DNA of 29,508 nt from Neocallimastix lanati (nom. inval.) (GCA_016946835.1 JACVTC010000198.1:187501-217008); one strand, 5' to 3'; positions 9,641 through 20,960 are shown, counted from the stretch's first letter. Program-made: numbers and translations. Notes: generated from the sequence alone by a model not told the origin.

Positions 9641-10705
9641 TAATATAATATATTATGAAATGATAAAATAGGATATAATAAAATAGGATATGATAGAATA
9701 AAAGAGTTTGATATGAATGAATAAATAAATAAATAATGAGTTAACTAATATTTATAAAATAATTTTTTAATACAATTTAAGCATAATTTAATATTTTATT
9801 TTGTGGCTTATACATTCATTTATACGGTTTCAATACATTTGAAGCTTATATTTCACTATAAATATTTCACTGTATTGTAAAATGTATTTAAAATACATAA
9901 AATTTAATATTTTTTAACCATCTTTTCTATATAAATAATATATGGAAAACAATTGAAAAAAAAATACTTTTATAATACATATTATTTAAATATTTGAAGA
10001 ATTAAAGAATTGAAGAATACTTAACTATAATATTAATTTCATTAATGTATTATGTATTTCTACTATTTACTATTTCTATATATTAATATTAATTAGCACA
10101 TCTATAAATATGGATTATAATATAAAATTAAAATTTATTATAGCTTTCGTCCACTTCTTATTCTAACCTTTAAATCTAAATTAATAATTGAATAAATAAA
10201 TAAAAAAAGTTGTTTTAATTAAAAAGTAAAAAAAAAAAATATATATATATATATATATATTTTTAATTATATTTAAAGTTTATAAAAATGATTAAAAGGA
10301 TGTAAAAAAAAAAAAAAAATTTATAAAGGTTACTTCATTTCTTTCTAAATAATCCATTATAGAATAAAATAAAATAAAAAGAGATCAAATAAATTATTTA
10401 AAGAATATAAACATAAATCGATTTAAGGCATATAAATTAAGAGATAATTAGATTTACTATTATGACTATTATAATTATTATAATTATTATTACTATAATT
10501 CAAATAGCAAAAGTTTTTTTTTATTTTTATTTTAATAAATTCAATAGATGAAGAATTATAAAATAGATAAATAATAGTTATAAATTAAGTAAATGAATAA
10601 ATTTAAAATAGATAAACAACTATAAACTATTTTTTATAAATATTTATTAATTCCCATTTGTTCTTTGTTTTTTCATTGTTTAGTTTTGATCAGAATTGAT
10701 TAATA

Positions 10706-10741
<36 letters not shown>

Positions 10742-10758
10742 TATTAAACACCATCAAC
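9641..10758. other. AT-rich stretch without a recognisable gene
   Basis: AT-only sequence with a (TA)n run near 10240-10260 and an A run at 10709-10736. No supportable gene. Confidence 0.6.
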
Positions 10759-10830
10759 ATGGAATTAAAGTGGTCTTTCAATAACCCCAGTCAAAACAAA
10801 ACAAAAAAAATTAAAACTAAGAAAAATTAA
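10759..10830 (+). other. Possible small ORF or exon fragment (23 aa)
   Basis: An ATG at 10759, in the mixed-composition context CCATCAACATGG, opens a 23-codon frame starting MELKWSFNNPSQNK and ending TAA at 10828-10830. It sits just after a long A run. The Kozak-like context is reasonable, but length and coding statistics cannot separate it from chance. Confidence 0.15.
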
Positions 10831-10998
10831 AAATAAGAAGATAAAAATAAATATAAATTATATAGTAAATAAAATTATTTAATTAGTTATTTATTTTAGA
10901 GAAGGTTAAACTGTCCTTTGATTCTTAAAATAAAATAAGTGGTCTTTTCTTTTATAATTAATTTGATTATCATTATTCTATTCTATCCTTTTAATTTT

Positions 10999-11030
<32 letters not shown>

Positions 11031-11488
11031 TTAATTTTAAACATTTAATTAATTATTAATTATAATATAATATGCTATTTATTCAATGGATGTTTAAACA
11101 AAATATTAAAATATTAAAAAAAAAAAAAAAAAAAGATATTAAAACTCTGAAAGTTTTATTTCAACAAATTCAACCAATACTTTACTTTAATATTCCAATT
11201 TAATTTAATTGAATTGAATTGAATTAAATCGAATTTAAATAATATTTAAAGTTTTTTTTTTTTTTTTTAGAGCCAAAAACTAATTTTTAATTTTTATTTT
11301 ATTTTATTTTATTTTATTTCATTTTCTATTCATTTATATTGTGAACTATATATTATCAATCAATTAGTCATGTATATTAATTATTGAGTTAAAGGCTGAT
11401 AATAAATTTGGTAAAATTTATTATTAAAAAAAAAAATAAAAAATAAAAATAATAAAAATAAAAATTTATCTATGATAAATATCAATCA
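10831..11488. other. AT-rich stretch without a recognisable gene
   Basis: ATTT, TTTTA and AATTG short tandem tracts. A mixed patch at about 10895-10990 has no extended open frame. Confidence 0.6.
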
Positions 11489-11872
11489 ATCATTAATAAT
11501 AAATAATAAATAATAAATAATAAATAATAAATAATAAATAATAAATAATAAATAATAAATAATAAATAATAAATAATAAATAATAAATAATAAATAATAT
11601 ATAATAAATAATAAATAATAAATAATAAATAATAAATAATAAATAATAAATAATAAATAATAAATAATAAATAATAAATAATAAATAATAAATAATAAAT
11701 AATAAATAATAAATAATAAATAATAAATAATAAATAATATATAATAAATAATATATAATAAATAATAAATAATAAATAATAAATAATAAATAATAAATAA
11801 TAAATAATAAATAATAAATAATAAATAATAAATAATAAATAATAAATAATAAATAATAAATAATAAATAATT
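11489..11872. repeat. 7-bp minisatellite (AATAATA)n
   Basis: About 380 bp of near-perfect period-7 repeat with three TATATAATA-type variant units (near 11596, 11738 and 11750). It grades into TTGAATAA-type variants up to about 11950. Confidence 0.95.
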
Positions 11873-12440
11873 GAATAATTGAATAATAATTATAAATAAT
11901 TGAATAATTGAATAATTAAATAATTGAATAATAAATAATAAATAAATAAATTATTACAATAAATAATTAACTACCAGAGATGATATATAGGATATCCATG
12001 TTAAATAGGAAAAGAAAAACAATGAATATAATTGTAGTAGTAGCATGAAATACAAATAATAAATAGTATCATACTATAAGATTGAAAATAACAGATGACA
12101 GAATATAATAAGAAATAAAATCTATCATATTATTAAATATTTTAAATGGTAAACTCTTTCAAGTTATTATTCTTATTTAATATTTATTTTATACTCTAAT
12201 ATTTATTTTTATTTAGTATTTAATATTTAATATTTTATTTATTTCATATTTATTTTATTCGATATAATATTTATTTTATATTTATTTCATGTTTATTTTA
12301 TACTATTTCATATTTATTTTATAACGGTTTATTGGATTTTAATATGAATTAAAATTTTGAATATTTTTTTTTTTAAAAAAAATTAAAAATAAAAGTGGTA
12401 CATTTTTATTCAATGATTTGATATTCACAATGAAGTAATT

Positions 12441-12454
12441 GGGTTAGGGTTAGG
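12441..12454 (+). repeat. Short interstitial telomere-like repeat (TTAGGG type)
   Basis: GGGTTAGGGTTAGG, just over two units of the telomere repeat used by most fungi, lies in an AT-only neighbourhood where five- to six-G-containing words are rare. It may be a repair scar or chance. Confidence 0.5.
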
Positions 12455-12924
12455 AAGAGTTTAATAAGAATTATGCTAATTATTTACAAATGAATTTTAA
12501 CGATTAAACAATGAATAATGAATTGATGGTTATCCCCATCCAATATTTTATTTTATTTTATTTTACTTTATTTTATTTTTATTAATACTATAATAATTAA
12601 TACTATAATATTTTATATATATTTCACTATTTTTATTTTATCTTATTCTATTTTATTATGAATTTTTTTATGTTATATATTAGAATGATAAAGGCGTTGA
12701 TATGAATGATTGATATCTATAAGGTAACGTAAAGTAAAATAAAAAGTTTATATTTTTTTCCTTTCGATAAAATTCACTCTATTATTAAATAAATGACAAT
12801 AAATAATGTAACCTTGAAAAAAAATAAAATCAACTATTAACTTCATTGCTTAAGGCGAGCTATAAATAAATAATTACTGAATAACTATTCAATTGACATT
12901 CATTCAAATGAAATATTTAAATAT

Positions 12925-13075
12925 TTAATTATTTGAATATTGCTTAATTATTTGAATATTGCTTAATTATTTGAATATTATTTAATTATTTAAGTATGAT
13001 TTAATTATTTGAATATTATTTAATTATTTAAGTATGATTTAATTATATAAGTATGATTTAATTATTTAATTATAT
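12925..13075. repeat. 19-bp tandem repeat, degenerate
   Basis: The word TTTGAATAT recurs at 12932, 12951 and 12970 (period 19), followed by diverged units with AAGTATGATTTAATTATT. Confidence 0.7.
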
Positions 13076-13843
13076 TTTTTTGGTTCTGTAAATATTTAAA
13101 TTAAAAAAATTAACATATATTATGATTATATTCTAGATATATGAAATACATTTAAATTAATTTCTATGAATAAAAACAATTTTATAAAATAAATTTTTTT
13201 TCATATTTAAATAAATTAATATAAAGAGAAAAAGTTTAAAGTTTATCTAACTATCTATTTACATTTATAATTGATAAATTAAAATTTATCTATTTATCTA
13301 TTTATCTATCTATTTATCAATATATATTTATTTATCTAATTATCAATTTATTTATTTATTTACAATTTAAAAATTTTAAATTTTTTTTTTTTTTTCTTGA
13401 ATTTTATTTTTTTTTCTGTTCTAAAAGGATGGATTAAATAAAGATGCATTAATTTAAAAAGAAAAGTAAAAGTAAACTTTTTTTTTTTTTTTTAAAAAAA
13501 AATTTATTCTATAAAGTAGAAATTGATGAAATCATAACTCTTTAATTAATATTTATTTTATATTGTAAAAATAAAAAAAAATTTTTATTATTAAGGAATA
13601 ATAATAATAATATTAAATTTTTTTTTTATATTCTTTAAATAATATTACTATTAGTATAGGAAATTATATATATATATGTAAATAAATTTTTTTATTTCAT
13701 TTTTTAAACCCAATGATCTCTGAAAGGATAATGACTTTGTCTTGTTATGACTAACCTAATTTTTTTTTTTTTAAAAATTTTTAATAGGAGTCAAATATAT
13801 TTAGTCATATTAATAAAATAAGGTTTTTAATATGAATTTTTAA
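13076..13843. other. AT-rich stretch without a recognisable gene
   Basis: TATC/TTTA tracts (13260-13365) and homopolymers. A mixed patch at 13709-13757 has a minus-strand frame reading SHNKTKSLSFQRSLG; it is too short to call. Confidence 0.5.
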
Positions 13844-13999
13844 TCAAGTTTTATATATAGATATAAATATATTATATATATTTTTGTTGTTGTTGAAAAT
13901 CAATTTCGATGGGTGAAGCCATTATATGTACTCTATATTCCAAGTATTTTCAATCTTTTTATTGATAAAATGGTAACTAAAACCAACCCACCTTTTTAA
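13844..13999. other. Coding-like island, strand undecided
   Basis: The plus-strand frame 13844-13999 is open for 51 codons and contains VENQFRWVKPLYVLYIPSIF before TAA. On the minus strand an ATG at 13922 opens MASPIEIDFQQQQKYI and ends at 13872. The composition is normal in the 13885-13995 core. It could be an unspliced exon remnant or a degraded transposon piece. Confidence 0.25.
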
Positions 14000-14163
14000 T
14001 TTTTTTTTTGTTCTACTTCTTATAATGTTCTTTTAAGATATAAAATTTTATTATTTTTCTTTAAAAATTAGTAAAAAAAATAATATTCAATATAAAATAT
14101 TGAATTTTTATTATATATTATGAGTTGGAATAATATATTCAATATCAATAAATAAAGAGATAA

Positions 14164-14440
14164 AATAAATAGAAATAGATAAAACATTTGAATATTATTA
14201 AGATTGAATTAAATAAATAGAAATAGATAAAACATTTGAATATTATTAAGATTGAATTAAATAAATAGAAATATAAATAGATAATTAAATAAATAGAAAT
14301 AGAGATATAAATAGATGATTAAATAAATATTAATATAAATATAAATAGATAATTAAATAAATATTAATATAAATATAAATAGATAATTAAATAAATATTA
14401 ATAAAATATAAGTATAATTAAATAAATAGAAATAGAAATA
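14164..14440. repeat. Tandem AT-rich repeats, first pair 48 bp
   Basis: AAAACATTTG with its flanks occurs at 14181 and 14229, a 48-bp direct duplication covering about 14164-14259. It is followed by diverged AATAAATAGAAATA units to about 14440. Confidence 0.75.
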
Positions 14441-15529
14441 GAAAGCATTAAAATAAATATAATTAATACATATAAAATATGAAGGATAAAAGTAGATTGA
14501 ATACATCGATATATAATATAAATAGAGTATAAAATATATAAATACATATAAAATTTGAAATGAATTATTTTTATTTAAATTTTTTTTTTTTATAAACTTA
14601 ATTAATTATTTATGGTAATATTTAGTTTCATCATTTCTTATATATAATAAATATATAATAAATATGTAATAAATATATAATAAATATGTAATGAATAATT
14701 TTTATTTTTTTTTTTAATTTTTTTTTTATATTATTCTTTTTATATAATTGTTATTATATTAATTATATGTTTTTTTTTTTATTATTATTGTTATTATATT
14801 AAGGCTTATATTTTATTATAATTTTATTTAGATATTAATTTATTTAATATGTGGTAGTATCGATTGATATTTAACTATTTTTATATTGAAACTAAAGTAT
14901 CTCATATTTTTTTTTAACTTTGTATATAGTATATATTTGTTTTATATAACAAATATATATTTATATATATTTTATGTGTATTTTATATATATTGGTTTGA
15001 TAAATATTATGAATAGGTTGTACATTCAATTCTATTTAGTATTATCCATAAAAAATTTTTTCTGAATTTTTCATTATATTTTTTATATATGGTCGATATA
15101 TAGTAAATATATTATTAATTAAATTTAAATAGAAAAAAAAAACAAAAGAAATAATTTAAAAAGTTTTAATTATTTATTTAAATATATATATAATAAATAT
15201 TTTTTTTTCATTTTATATAATAAAATAATACAAATATAATATAGTAATATAATATTTAATTAATGCTAATAATAAATAATATTAAATTAAATATAATGTA
15301 ATATACATATACATATATGTCAAATAATTAATTTATATAGATAATGATAATATTTAAAAAAAATAAATTTATTAATAAAGTAGATTAGATATATTATTAT
15401 ATATTATTTAATTATATTATTTAATTAAATAATAAAATTATTATTAATTATTAATCTATATATATTTGTAATTAAATTAATTTATATATCATAATAATTA
15501 AAAAAAAAAAAAAAAAAAAAAAGGAAATC

Positions 15530-15560
<31 letters not shown>

Positions 15561-16367
15561 AATATAAAATAAAAAAAATTTCTTCTTTTTTCATATTTTT
15601 TTTTTTCTTATTAATATTTAATATTTTTTTATTTATAATTTTACCGTAAAATACATAAATCTTTTTTTTATATATTAAAAAAAAAGAGGCAATAAATACT
15701 AATATTGTATAAAACGTATTTTAACAATAATTAATTTTTTAAATAATTTAAAGATAAAATCCATATTATATAATATATTTTAAATATTTTAACGATACAG
15801 TTTAATAAAACTTATATAAAAAGTTTATTTTAATCATTTATAAAAGAAATTAATAATATTTTTTTTTAAAAAATAATAAAAAACAAATATAATTCTATTC
15901 ACAATTCAATAATATATATCTTAACAATTAGTAACAAATTTTTTTTAAAATATATAATCTATTGAAGCAAATACTTTTGAAAGTTGAAGTTATTTATAGT
16001 TATTTATAACAAAGAATAAAATTGTATTATACAGTCAAATTTTCATTATTATATAATCATTTTAACAATTTATCAAATATTTAAATTGTATTATTTTTAT
16101 TTTTACTTATATGTCAATTATTAACTCATTTGTAATAAAAAGTTTAATCAATCAAGTAAAAGAATAACAAAATAATATAAAAAATACTTATCTTTCGAAA
16201 ATATTTCATACTTATTTATAATATCATATTATCAATTTATTTTATTTAAAAAGTGTATACTCACATTCAATTAAAAAATAATACAATTATTCAATTACTG
16301 TTATATTCATTAATAATAAACATTTTAAATTTATTGTAAAAATTTTAATACAAAAAAAGAGGTCACC
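14441..16367. other. AT-rich region upstream of the zinc-finger gene
   Basis: It holds AT-only sequence, a (TA)n tract, and an A23-GGAAATC-T25 palindrome at about 15500-15554. The last few hundred bases should hold the promoter and 5' leader of the downstream gene. No specific TATA box or factor site can be chosen against this background. Confidence 0.5.
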
Positions 16368-18150
16368 ATGGAAAGTAGTACTATTTTTAATGAAGATCCA
16401 AGACAAAGAATTCAAAATAGAATTGCGGTATGTTTAATAAGTTTTTTTTATTATTGTAATTATGTATATATTTTGAATATGCTTTTTTTTTTTTTTTTTT
16501 TGAATAAAAAATATTATATATATTTGAATATGTATTATTTTTTAAGAAATTGATGTCAAGATAATTAGGAATAAAAGAAATATATATATGATTTTTGTTT
16601 ATTAATTTTTTGTATAAAAATAAAAAAAAATATATATTTATATATATATTTTATAAAATCCATCATTTATAAAAAAGTATTTTCTAATTGTTTTATAATA
16701 AAATATTTTTATTAAAAAGAGCGCCGTTAAAATTAAGTTAACTAGTAACGGAATTGATAATGCTGATGAACTTTCAGTTAAATTTACTGAAATGATGGCT
16801 AATGGTCAATCAAAGGAAGAAGTTCTTTCTGAACTTAAAAAGTATTCTAAAGGGGATGAAAGACATGATAATGCTTTTGTGGAATGGCTTTATGGTTATA
16901 ATAGTGTTTTACCCCCATTACGTAATCATCAACATCGTGATGAAACACCAATAACTGAAGCAGAAACTGAAACAGCTTTAGATACTAATACTATTGATAA
17001 CCAAACTAAAACCCCATCAATTGAAGATGTTTCTGAAGATGAAGAAAAAGAAGAAGGTAAGAAAGAAGGAGCTCTCGTAGTTGAACCCGAAGTAGAAGAA
17101 GAAAAATTTGAAGTTGATTCTGATGATTCTGGTGATCTTCCAGAATTAGAAAGTAATGAAAGTGAAAATGAAGATGTATCAAAAACTGAAGAACCAAAAG
17201 AAGAAGAAAAGAAACCAGAACTTCCAAAGAGAAGATCATTTATTCATATTAAGGAAGGTAAATCCGGTCGTTTTACACCAATTAAAAGTGAAGATCGTCA
17301 CAATTTTGTTAAACGTAATCTTGCTCGTGTAGCTTCTCAATTGGATGTCGCTAATCAAGTTCAAAAGAAAATGATGTCTCATGCTGTTGCTGTTGCCAAT
17401 GCTTCTGAAAACTTAACTCTTAATAAGAAAAAGAGTACTGCTTCATTAAATGGTACTTTAGAAAAGAAAAAGTCATTTAGACGTGATAGTAATGTTTCTA
17501 ACGGAAGCTCTTCCTCATCCGTCTATTCTTCAACTAATCCTACTTTCATTCAATCCTTTGCTAATAAAACTTTCCCAAAGAATACTACAAATATTAATGA
17601 TTCTTCTGTTACTCCAGAACAATCCAAGGCTGTTCGTTGTTCTTACTGGCCAAATTGTAATCGTGGTAATGAATGTAAGTTCTGGCATCCAAAGGAACTT
17701 TGCCCAAATTTAAATAATTGTCCTTATGGCGATGAATGTCTCTACATTCATCCAGCACTTACACAAAGTCAATTAAGTAAGAAGAATAAGAAGAAGAGTG
17801 AAAGTAATTTAGAACTTAGTGAAACAGTAAAGCATACTGTTCAAAGAAAATTATCTAAACGTGATAGTATGGCTTCCATTACCAGTAATTCTTCTAGAAA
17901 GAGTAGTGTCAAGGAAATTAGTAGTGTTAACGTCAGTGGTATTGAATGTAAATTTGGAGCTAACTGTACACGTCCAGATTGTAAGTTTTCTCATCCAAGT
18001 CCTGCTGCAATTTTAGCTGCTAAGAAGGCTGAAGTTGCTAATGCTCTTAAAAGGAAGGAAAGTGGTAAACTTAAACATAAGGAATCAAGAACTTCTAATA
18101 AATTATCTCTTTCTTCTGAAGAAGTTCAATCCATCCTTGTAAATAATTAA
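16368..18150 (+). CDS. nab2-like: Nab2/ZC3H14-like CCCH zinc-finger poly(A)-RNA-binding protein (two exons)
   Basis: Exon 1 is 16368-16427 (20 codons, start context GGTCACCATGG); exon 2 is 16720-18150. Joined in phase 0 they give 496 aa. Residues about 12-75 form a helical region resembling the Nab2 N-terminal (PWI-like) domain, with LTSNG...ELSVKFTEMMANG. Residues about 100-190 are Glu/Asp-rich. Ser/Lys-rich linkers follow. Three tandem-type fingers are visible: C327-C333-C339-H343, C348-C354-C360-H364 and C430-C436-C441-H445, that is CX5CX5CX3H twice and CX5CX4CX3H once, the Nab2 spacing. In the family these bind poly(A) tails and act in nuclear mRNA polyadenylation control and export. Three fingers match the set sufficient for poly(A) binding; yeast Nab2 has seven. 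The annotation as Nab2-like is by architecture. Confidence 0.85.
16428..16719 (+). other. Intron of the Nab2-like gene
   Basis: 292 bp, starting GTATGT and ending AAAAAG, with a CTAAT branch-point-like word at 16684-16688. Only the AG at 16718-16719 puts exon 2 in frame, and joining there completes the N-terminal domain. The sequence is AT-only apart from the ends. A read-through frame from exon 1 would end at 16553 and is not the product. Confidence 0.85.
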
Positions 18151-18721
18151 TTTAAATCATCACTATTTTTTATTTAATTATTTTTTTTCAATTATGTGAG
18201 GTATTAATTTTTTTTTTTATTTTAAAAAATACAATTAAATATTTTATTAATTAATTTATTTCTTTGTTTTTATTATAAAACACGAAAAATTTTATTTAAT
18301 TATTTTAAAATTTTCCTTTCTTTTTTTTTTATTTTTTTTTTTTTAATTTTATTTTTTTCTTCCATTTATAATTATATATATATCTTTTTTTAATTTTTAA
18401 TGTTATTTTTTTTTTATTATTAATTTTATTTTATTTTATTTTAATTTTAATTCTTTCTTTTAATAGACTTTTAATCCATTAGTAAATTAGATTTAAATTT
18501 AATAAGAATGGAGGGAAAGATTTTTTATTTATATTTATTTATTTCAATTTTTTCTTTTCATTTTCTTTTGTATTTTTTAATTTTAATATATTAAAAAAAA
18601 AAAAAAAGAAAAAAAAAAAAAGAAAAGGGTATTATTAAAAAAAAAAAAAAAAATTGATATCATAAAAAATTAATATTATTTCTTTACCATTAAGAAATAA
18701 AAATATATTTTTTATTTTTTA

Positions 18722-18753
<32 letters not shown>

Positions 18754-18829
18754 AAAGAAACATGAAACATTTAAACAATATCGTCATTCATTATAATAAT
18801 CATCATATTTTAATTTACGTATAAAAAGA

Positions 18830-18860
<31 letters not shown>

Positions 18861-18896
18861 TAATTTAAAAAAATAATGAAATAAAATATGTTTAAA

Positions 18897-18929
<33 letters not shown>

Positions 18930-19085
18930 TTTATTAAAATTAAAATTAATGAATTTGAATTTCTTTCTTTTGAATTATAATTATGTGTGCAATTTTTATA
19001 TATATATAAATGATTTAAAAAAAAAAAAAATTTATTTATAAAAAGTAGATTAAAGATAAAAAAGAATTGGAATTTTACAAAAATA
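18151..19085. other. 3' flank with T-run/A-run palindromes
   Basis: It contains no gene. T runs abut A runs directly, making perfect hairpin-forming palindromes, at 18722-18756, 18830-18860 and 18897-18927. A mixed A/G tract lies at 18592-18650. The Nab2 polyadenylation region must lie in the first part, but AATAAA-like words are too common to be informative. Confidence 0.6.
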
Positions 19086-19101
19086 AATCTTTACCTTTTC
19101 T

Positions 19102-19398
19102 AGATGCTCTTGCATCTTTTAGATGAAATTCTTTAAATTTCATCGATGATCTCTATGTTTTATTCCTTAGGAAGATTAGAGCGTTTAATCCTCTTTCTTC
19201 CTATGACTCTAACCCGAGCAGGGGTGTACTCGATTTATGTATTTAAATCGCCTGCAAGGGGAATTAACTTTACTCTTATAAAGTAGATCCACAGTACTGG
19301 TGCAAAATAGTAGTAAAGTTATATTTTGTGTTAATTAATAATATTATGCGCAATGGTAATGTTATTGGTAAAATTTTTCTGGTGAACATAATTACCAT
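19102..19398 (+). other. Chain of predicted RNA hairpins (structured segment, identity unknown)
   Basis: A GC-richer segment containing six local inverted repeats in a row. Stem 1: 19102-19107/19112-19117 (loop TCTT). Stem 2: 19122-19130/19136-19144 (9 bp). Stem 3: 19169-19178 with 19186-19202 (two helices with a bulge). Stem 4: 19218-19222/19251-19255 enclosing 19231-19237/19244-19250. Stem 5: 19265-19274/19312-19321 (10 bp). Stem 6: 19353-19360/19391-19398. No long open frame runs through it. It lies wholly upstream of the LINE insertion (first base 19475), so it belongs to the target locus or to an older element. An ATG at 19425 opens a short acidic/basic frame just after it. It could be a structured leader, an unannotated non-coding RNA, or part of an older transposon. 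No known RNA family fits. Confidence 0.45.
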
Positions 19399-19462
19399 AG
19401 CAAAACTATATGATAAAAATTAGAATGACTCTAAAGAAAAAAGAAGAAGATAATGATCCGAT

Positions 19463-19474
19463 GGATATGATATT
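19463..19474 (+). repeat. Left target-site duplication of the LINE
   Basis: GGATATGATATT is repeated exactly at 20949-20960, immediately after the poly(A) tail of the element. Confidence 0.9.
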
Positions 19475-19494
19475 GTGATGGCGCAGTCAGTACT

Positions 19495-20691
19495 ATGGTG
19501 GGGGACCACATGGGAATACTGCGTGTCGTAATTTTAATTAACTCTTATGTACTTAGTAAAGTCTCTTACTTTGCACCTTTACTTGGTTCGAATAAAACGA
19601 GAACAAATAATACTCAGAAATTAATTAATAAAGGATTAAGATGGATTGCAGGTATACAAAAAGCCAAATCATTTATTAATGTATATTCTATTTCAAAAGA
19701 TTTACATATTCCTCCATTGTCAGCTAAGTGTGCTTTGTCTCAGGTCAAATGTTTTGATAAATGGAAAAATTCAAATTGTATTATTTCCTATTTAGTTAAT
19801 AATATTCCAAAATCTAGAAAATATACATGGACAAAAGAAAGTAGAACTCTTAAACGTAAACTAGAGAAAAGAGGTAATAACGATAATAAAATCAAGGATT
19901 TTTATTGGAAAAGAGATATGAAAATCAATTCTATTAAAGCTGAGTTTTATGACAAAAACAAATTCGAAGAAACATCAAAATTTATAAAACTTTGTTATGA
20001 CTATCCTGATCTTTCATATGGTTTCTATTGGCTATTGAGAGCACGAAGCGGATATAGATTAGATGCTAGAATTGCTAAAGCTGCAAAAATAGTGGACCAA
20101 ATGTGTCCTAATTTTTGTCCCTGTTGTAAAAGTAATAAACAATGGATAAGTCATTGGTTAATTGATTGTCCCTTTTTCAATCATACTCGTAGTAAAGTTA
20201 ATGATAAAAATTTATTTTTATATAATGCTTTTTACCGTGGCAACCTAACAAATGATATTGTTAATAGTAATAATGATAATAGTAATAGTAATAATAGTAA
20301 TAGTTATAATAGTAATAATAATATTAGTAATAGTATTTTTAGTAATGTTAGTAATAGTATTGAAAATAATGTGTATATTGATTCTAGTGTGTGTGAAAAA
20401 GTGTTTAATTTCCTTCTTGGAGGTCGAAGTATTAATAACAGTACAAGGGAATGGAAGGATCTATTTAAGTGCCAGATGAAATCAGGTGCTTATTCTGATA
20501 CTCCGTTCTTAGTGGTTACTGCGGCACTTCTCCAATCGATTATACCTATTGCTATTGGCCAGCAATGGTCTTTGTTCAATAGGTTCAAATCGAATCGTAC
20601 TACTACTACCAAGAGCGTCAATGCTGAAGAAACAGTAAGACAGGCCAGCAGGGCTAGCGCAACCAATGAAGATCATAATTTTGTATCTTAA
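19495..20691 (+). pseudogene. C-terminal fragment of LINE ORF2 (RT thumb and zinc knuckle)
   Basis: 398 codons are open from the ATG at 19495; the frame is also open back to the element start, so this ATG is incidental. Residues 10-60 match the region after the RT catalytic core of LINE polymerases (LINSYVLSKVSYFAPLLGSN, then LINKGLRW). The catalytic FADD-type box and the endonuclease are missing. A C-terminal zinc-knuckle-like motif is seen at C208-x2-C211-x8-H220-x4-C225. A Ser/Asn-rich stretch at about 257-290 comes from an AATAGT repeat. The fragment cannot encode an active enzyme. Confidence 0.85.
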
Positions 20692-20722
20692 AATTATGAT
20701 TAACATTGCGAAGTCAAAGTTA

Positions 20723-20746
20723 ATTATTATACTTCAGTATAATAAT
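20723..20746 (+). other. 3' UTR hairpin of the LINE
   Basis: A perfect 10-bp stem (20723-20732 with 20737-20746) closes a TTCA loop, 31 bases after the ORF2 stop. It is flanked by direct copies of GAAGTC (20710-20715 and 20755-20760). Such 3' hairpins act as template recognition sites in several LINE clades; that role is inferred here. Confidence 0.6.
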
Positions 20747-20948
20747 GCCCTTGTGAAGTCTTACAAATATTAATTAAATGAAACTAGAATATATTATACC
20801 ATTATTTTATTTTTATTTTGTGTTTTATTTTTTGTTTATTTTTTTATCTTTTTTTTTTTTTTATTATTTTATTACATGTATTTTATCAAATATTTAATTA
20901 ATAAAGATGAAACAAGTTTGCTGCCGTTAAAAAAAAAAAAAAAAAAAA

Positions 20949-20960
20949 GGATATGATATT
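20949..20960 (+). repeat. Right target-site duplication of the LINE
   Basis: GGATATGATATT, identical to 19463-19474, directly follows the poly(A) tail. Confidence 0.9.

Larger units (their letters stand above)
19475..20948 (+). mobile_element. 5'-truncated non-LTR (LINE) retrotransposon
   Basis: The insertion is delimited by a perfect 12-bp duplication and ends in a run of about 20 A (20929-20948), the hallmark of target-primed reverse transcription. The 1474-bp element keeps only the C-terminal part of the reverse-transcriptase ORF and the 3' UTR. Loss of the 5' part is the usual LINE outcome. The exact duplication and intact remaining frame indicate a recent insertion. Confidence 0.9.

Noticed and set aside
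11489-11872. CRISPR-like regular repeat
   Set aside because: It is a gapless 7-bp tandem repeat without spacers, in a eukaryotic context.
19209-19218. CTAACCC as a telomerase RNA template within the structured segment
   Set aside because: Only seven bases match, leaving about one base for realignment on a TTAGGG repeat. No pseudoknot or template-boundary arrangement could be made out.
19347-19398. U4 snRNA-like start (TGCGCAATGGTAAT)
   Set aside because: Similarity is limited to the first dozen bases; the U4/U6 pairing stem, the k-turn stem-loop and an Sm site in the right place are not visible.
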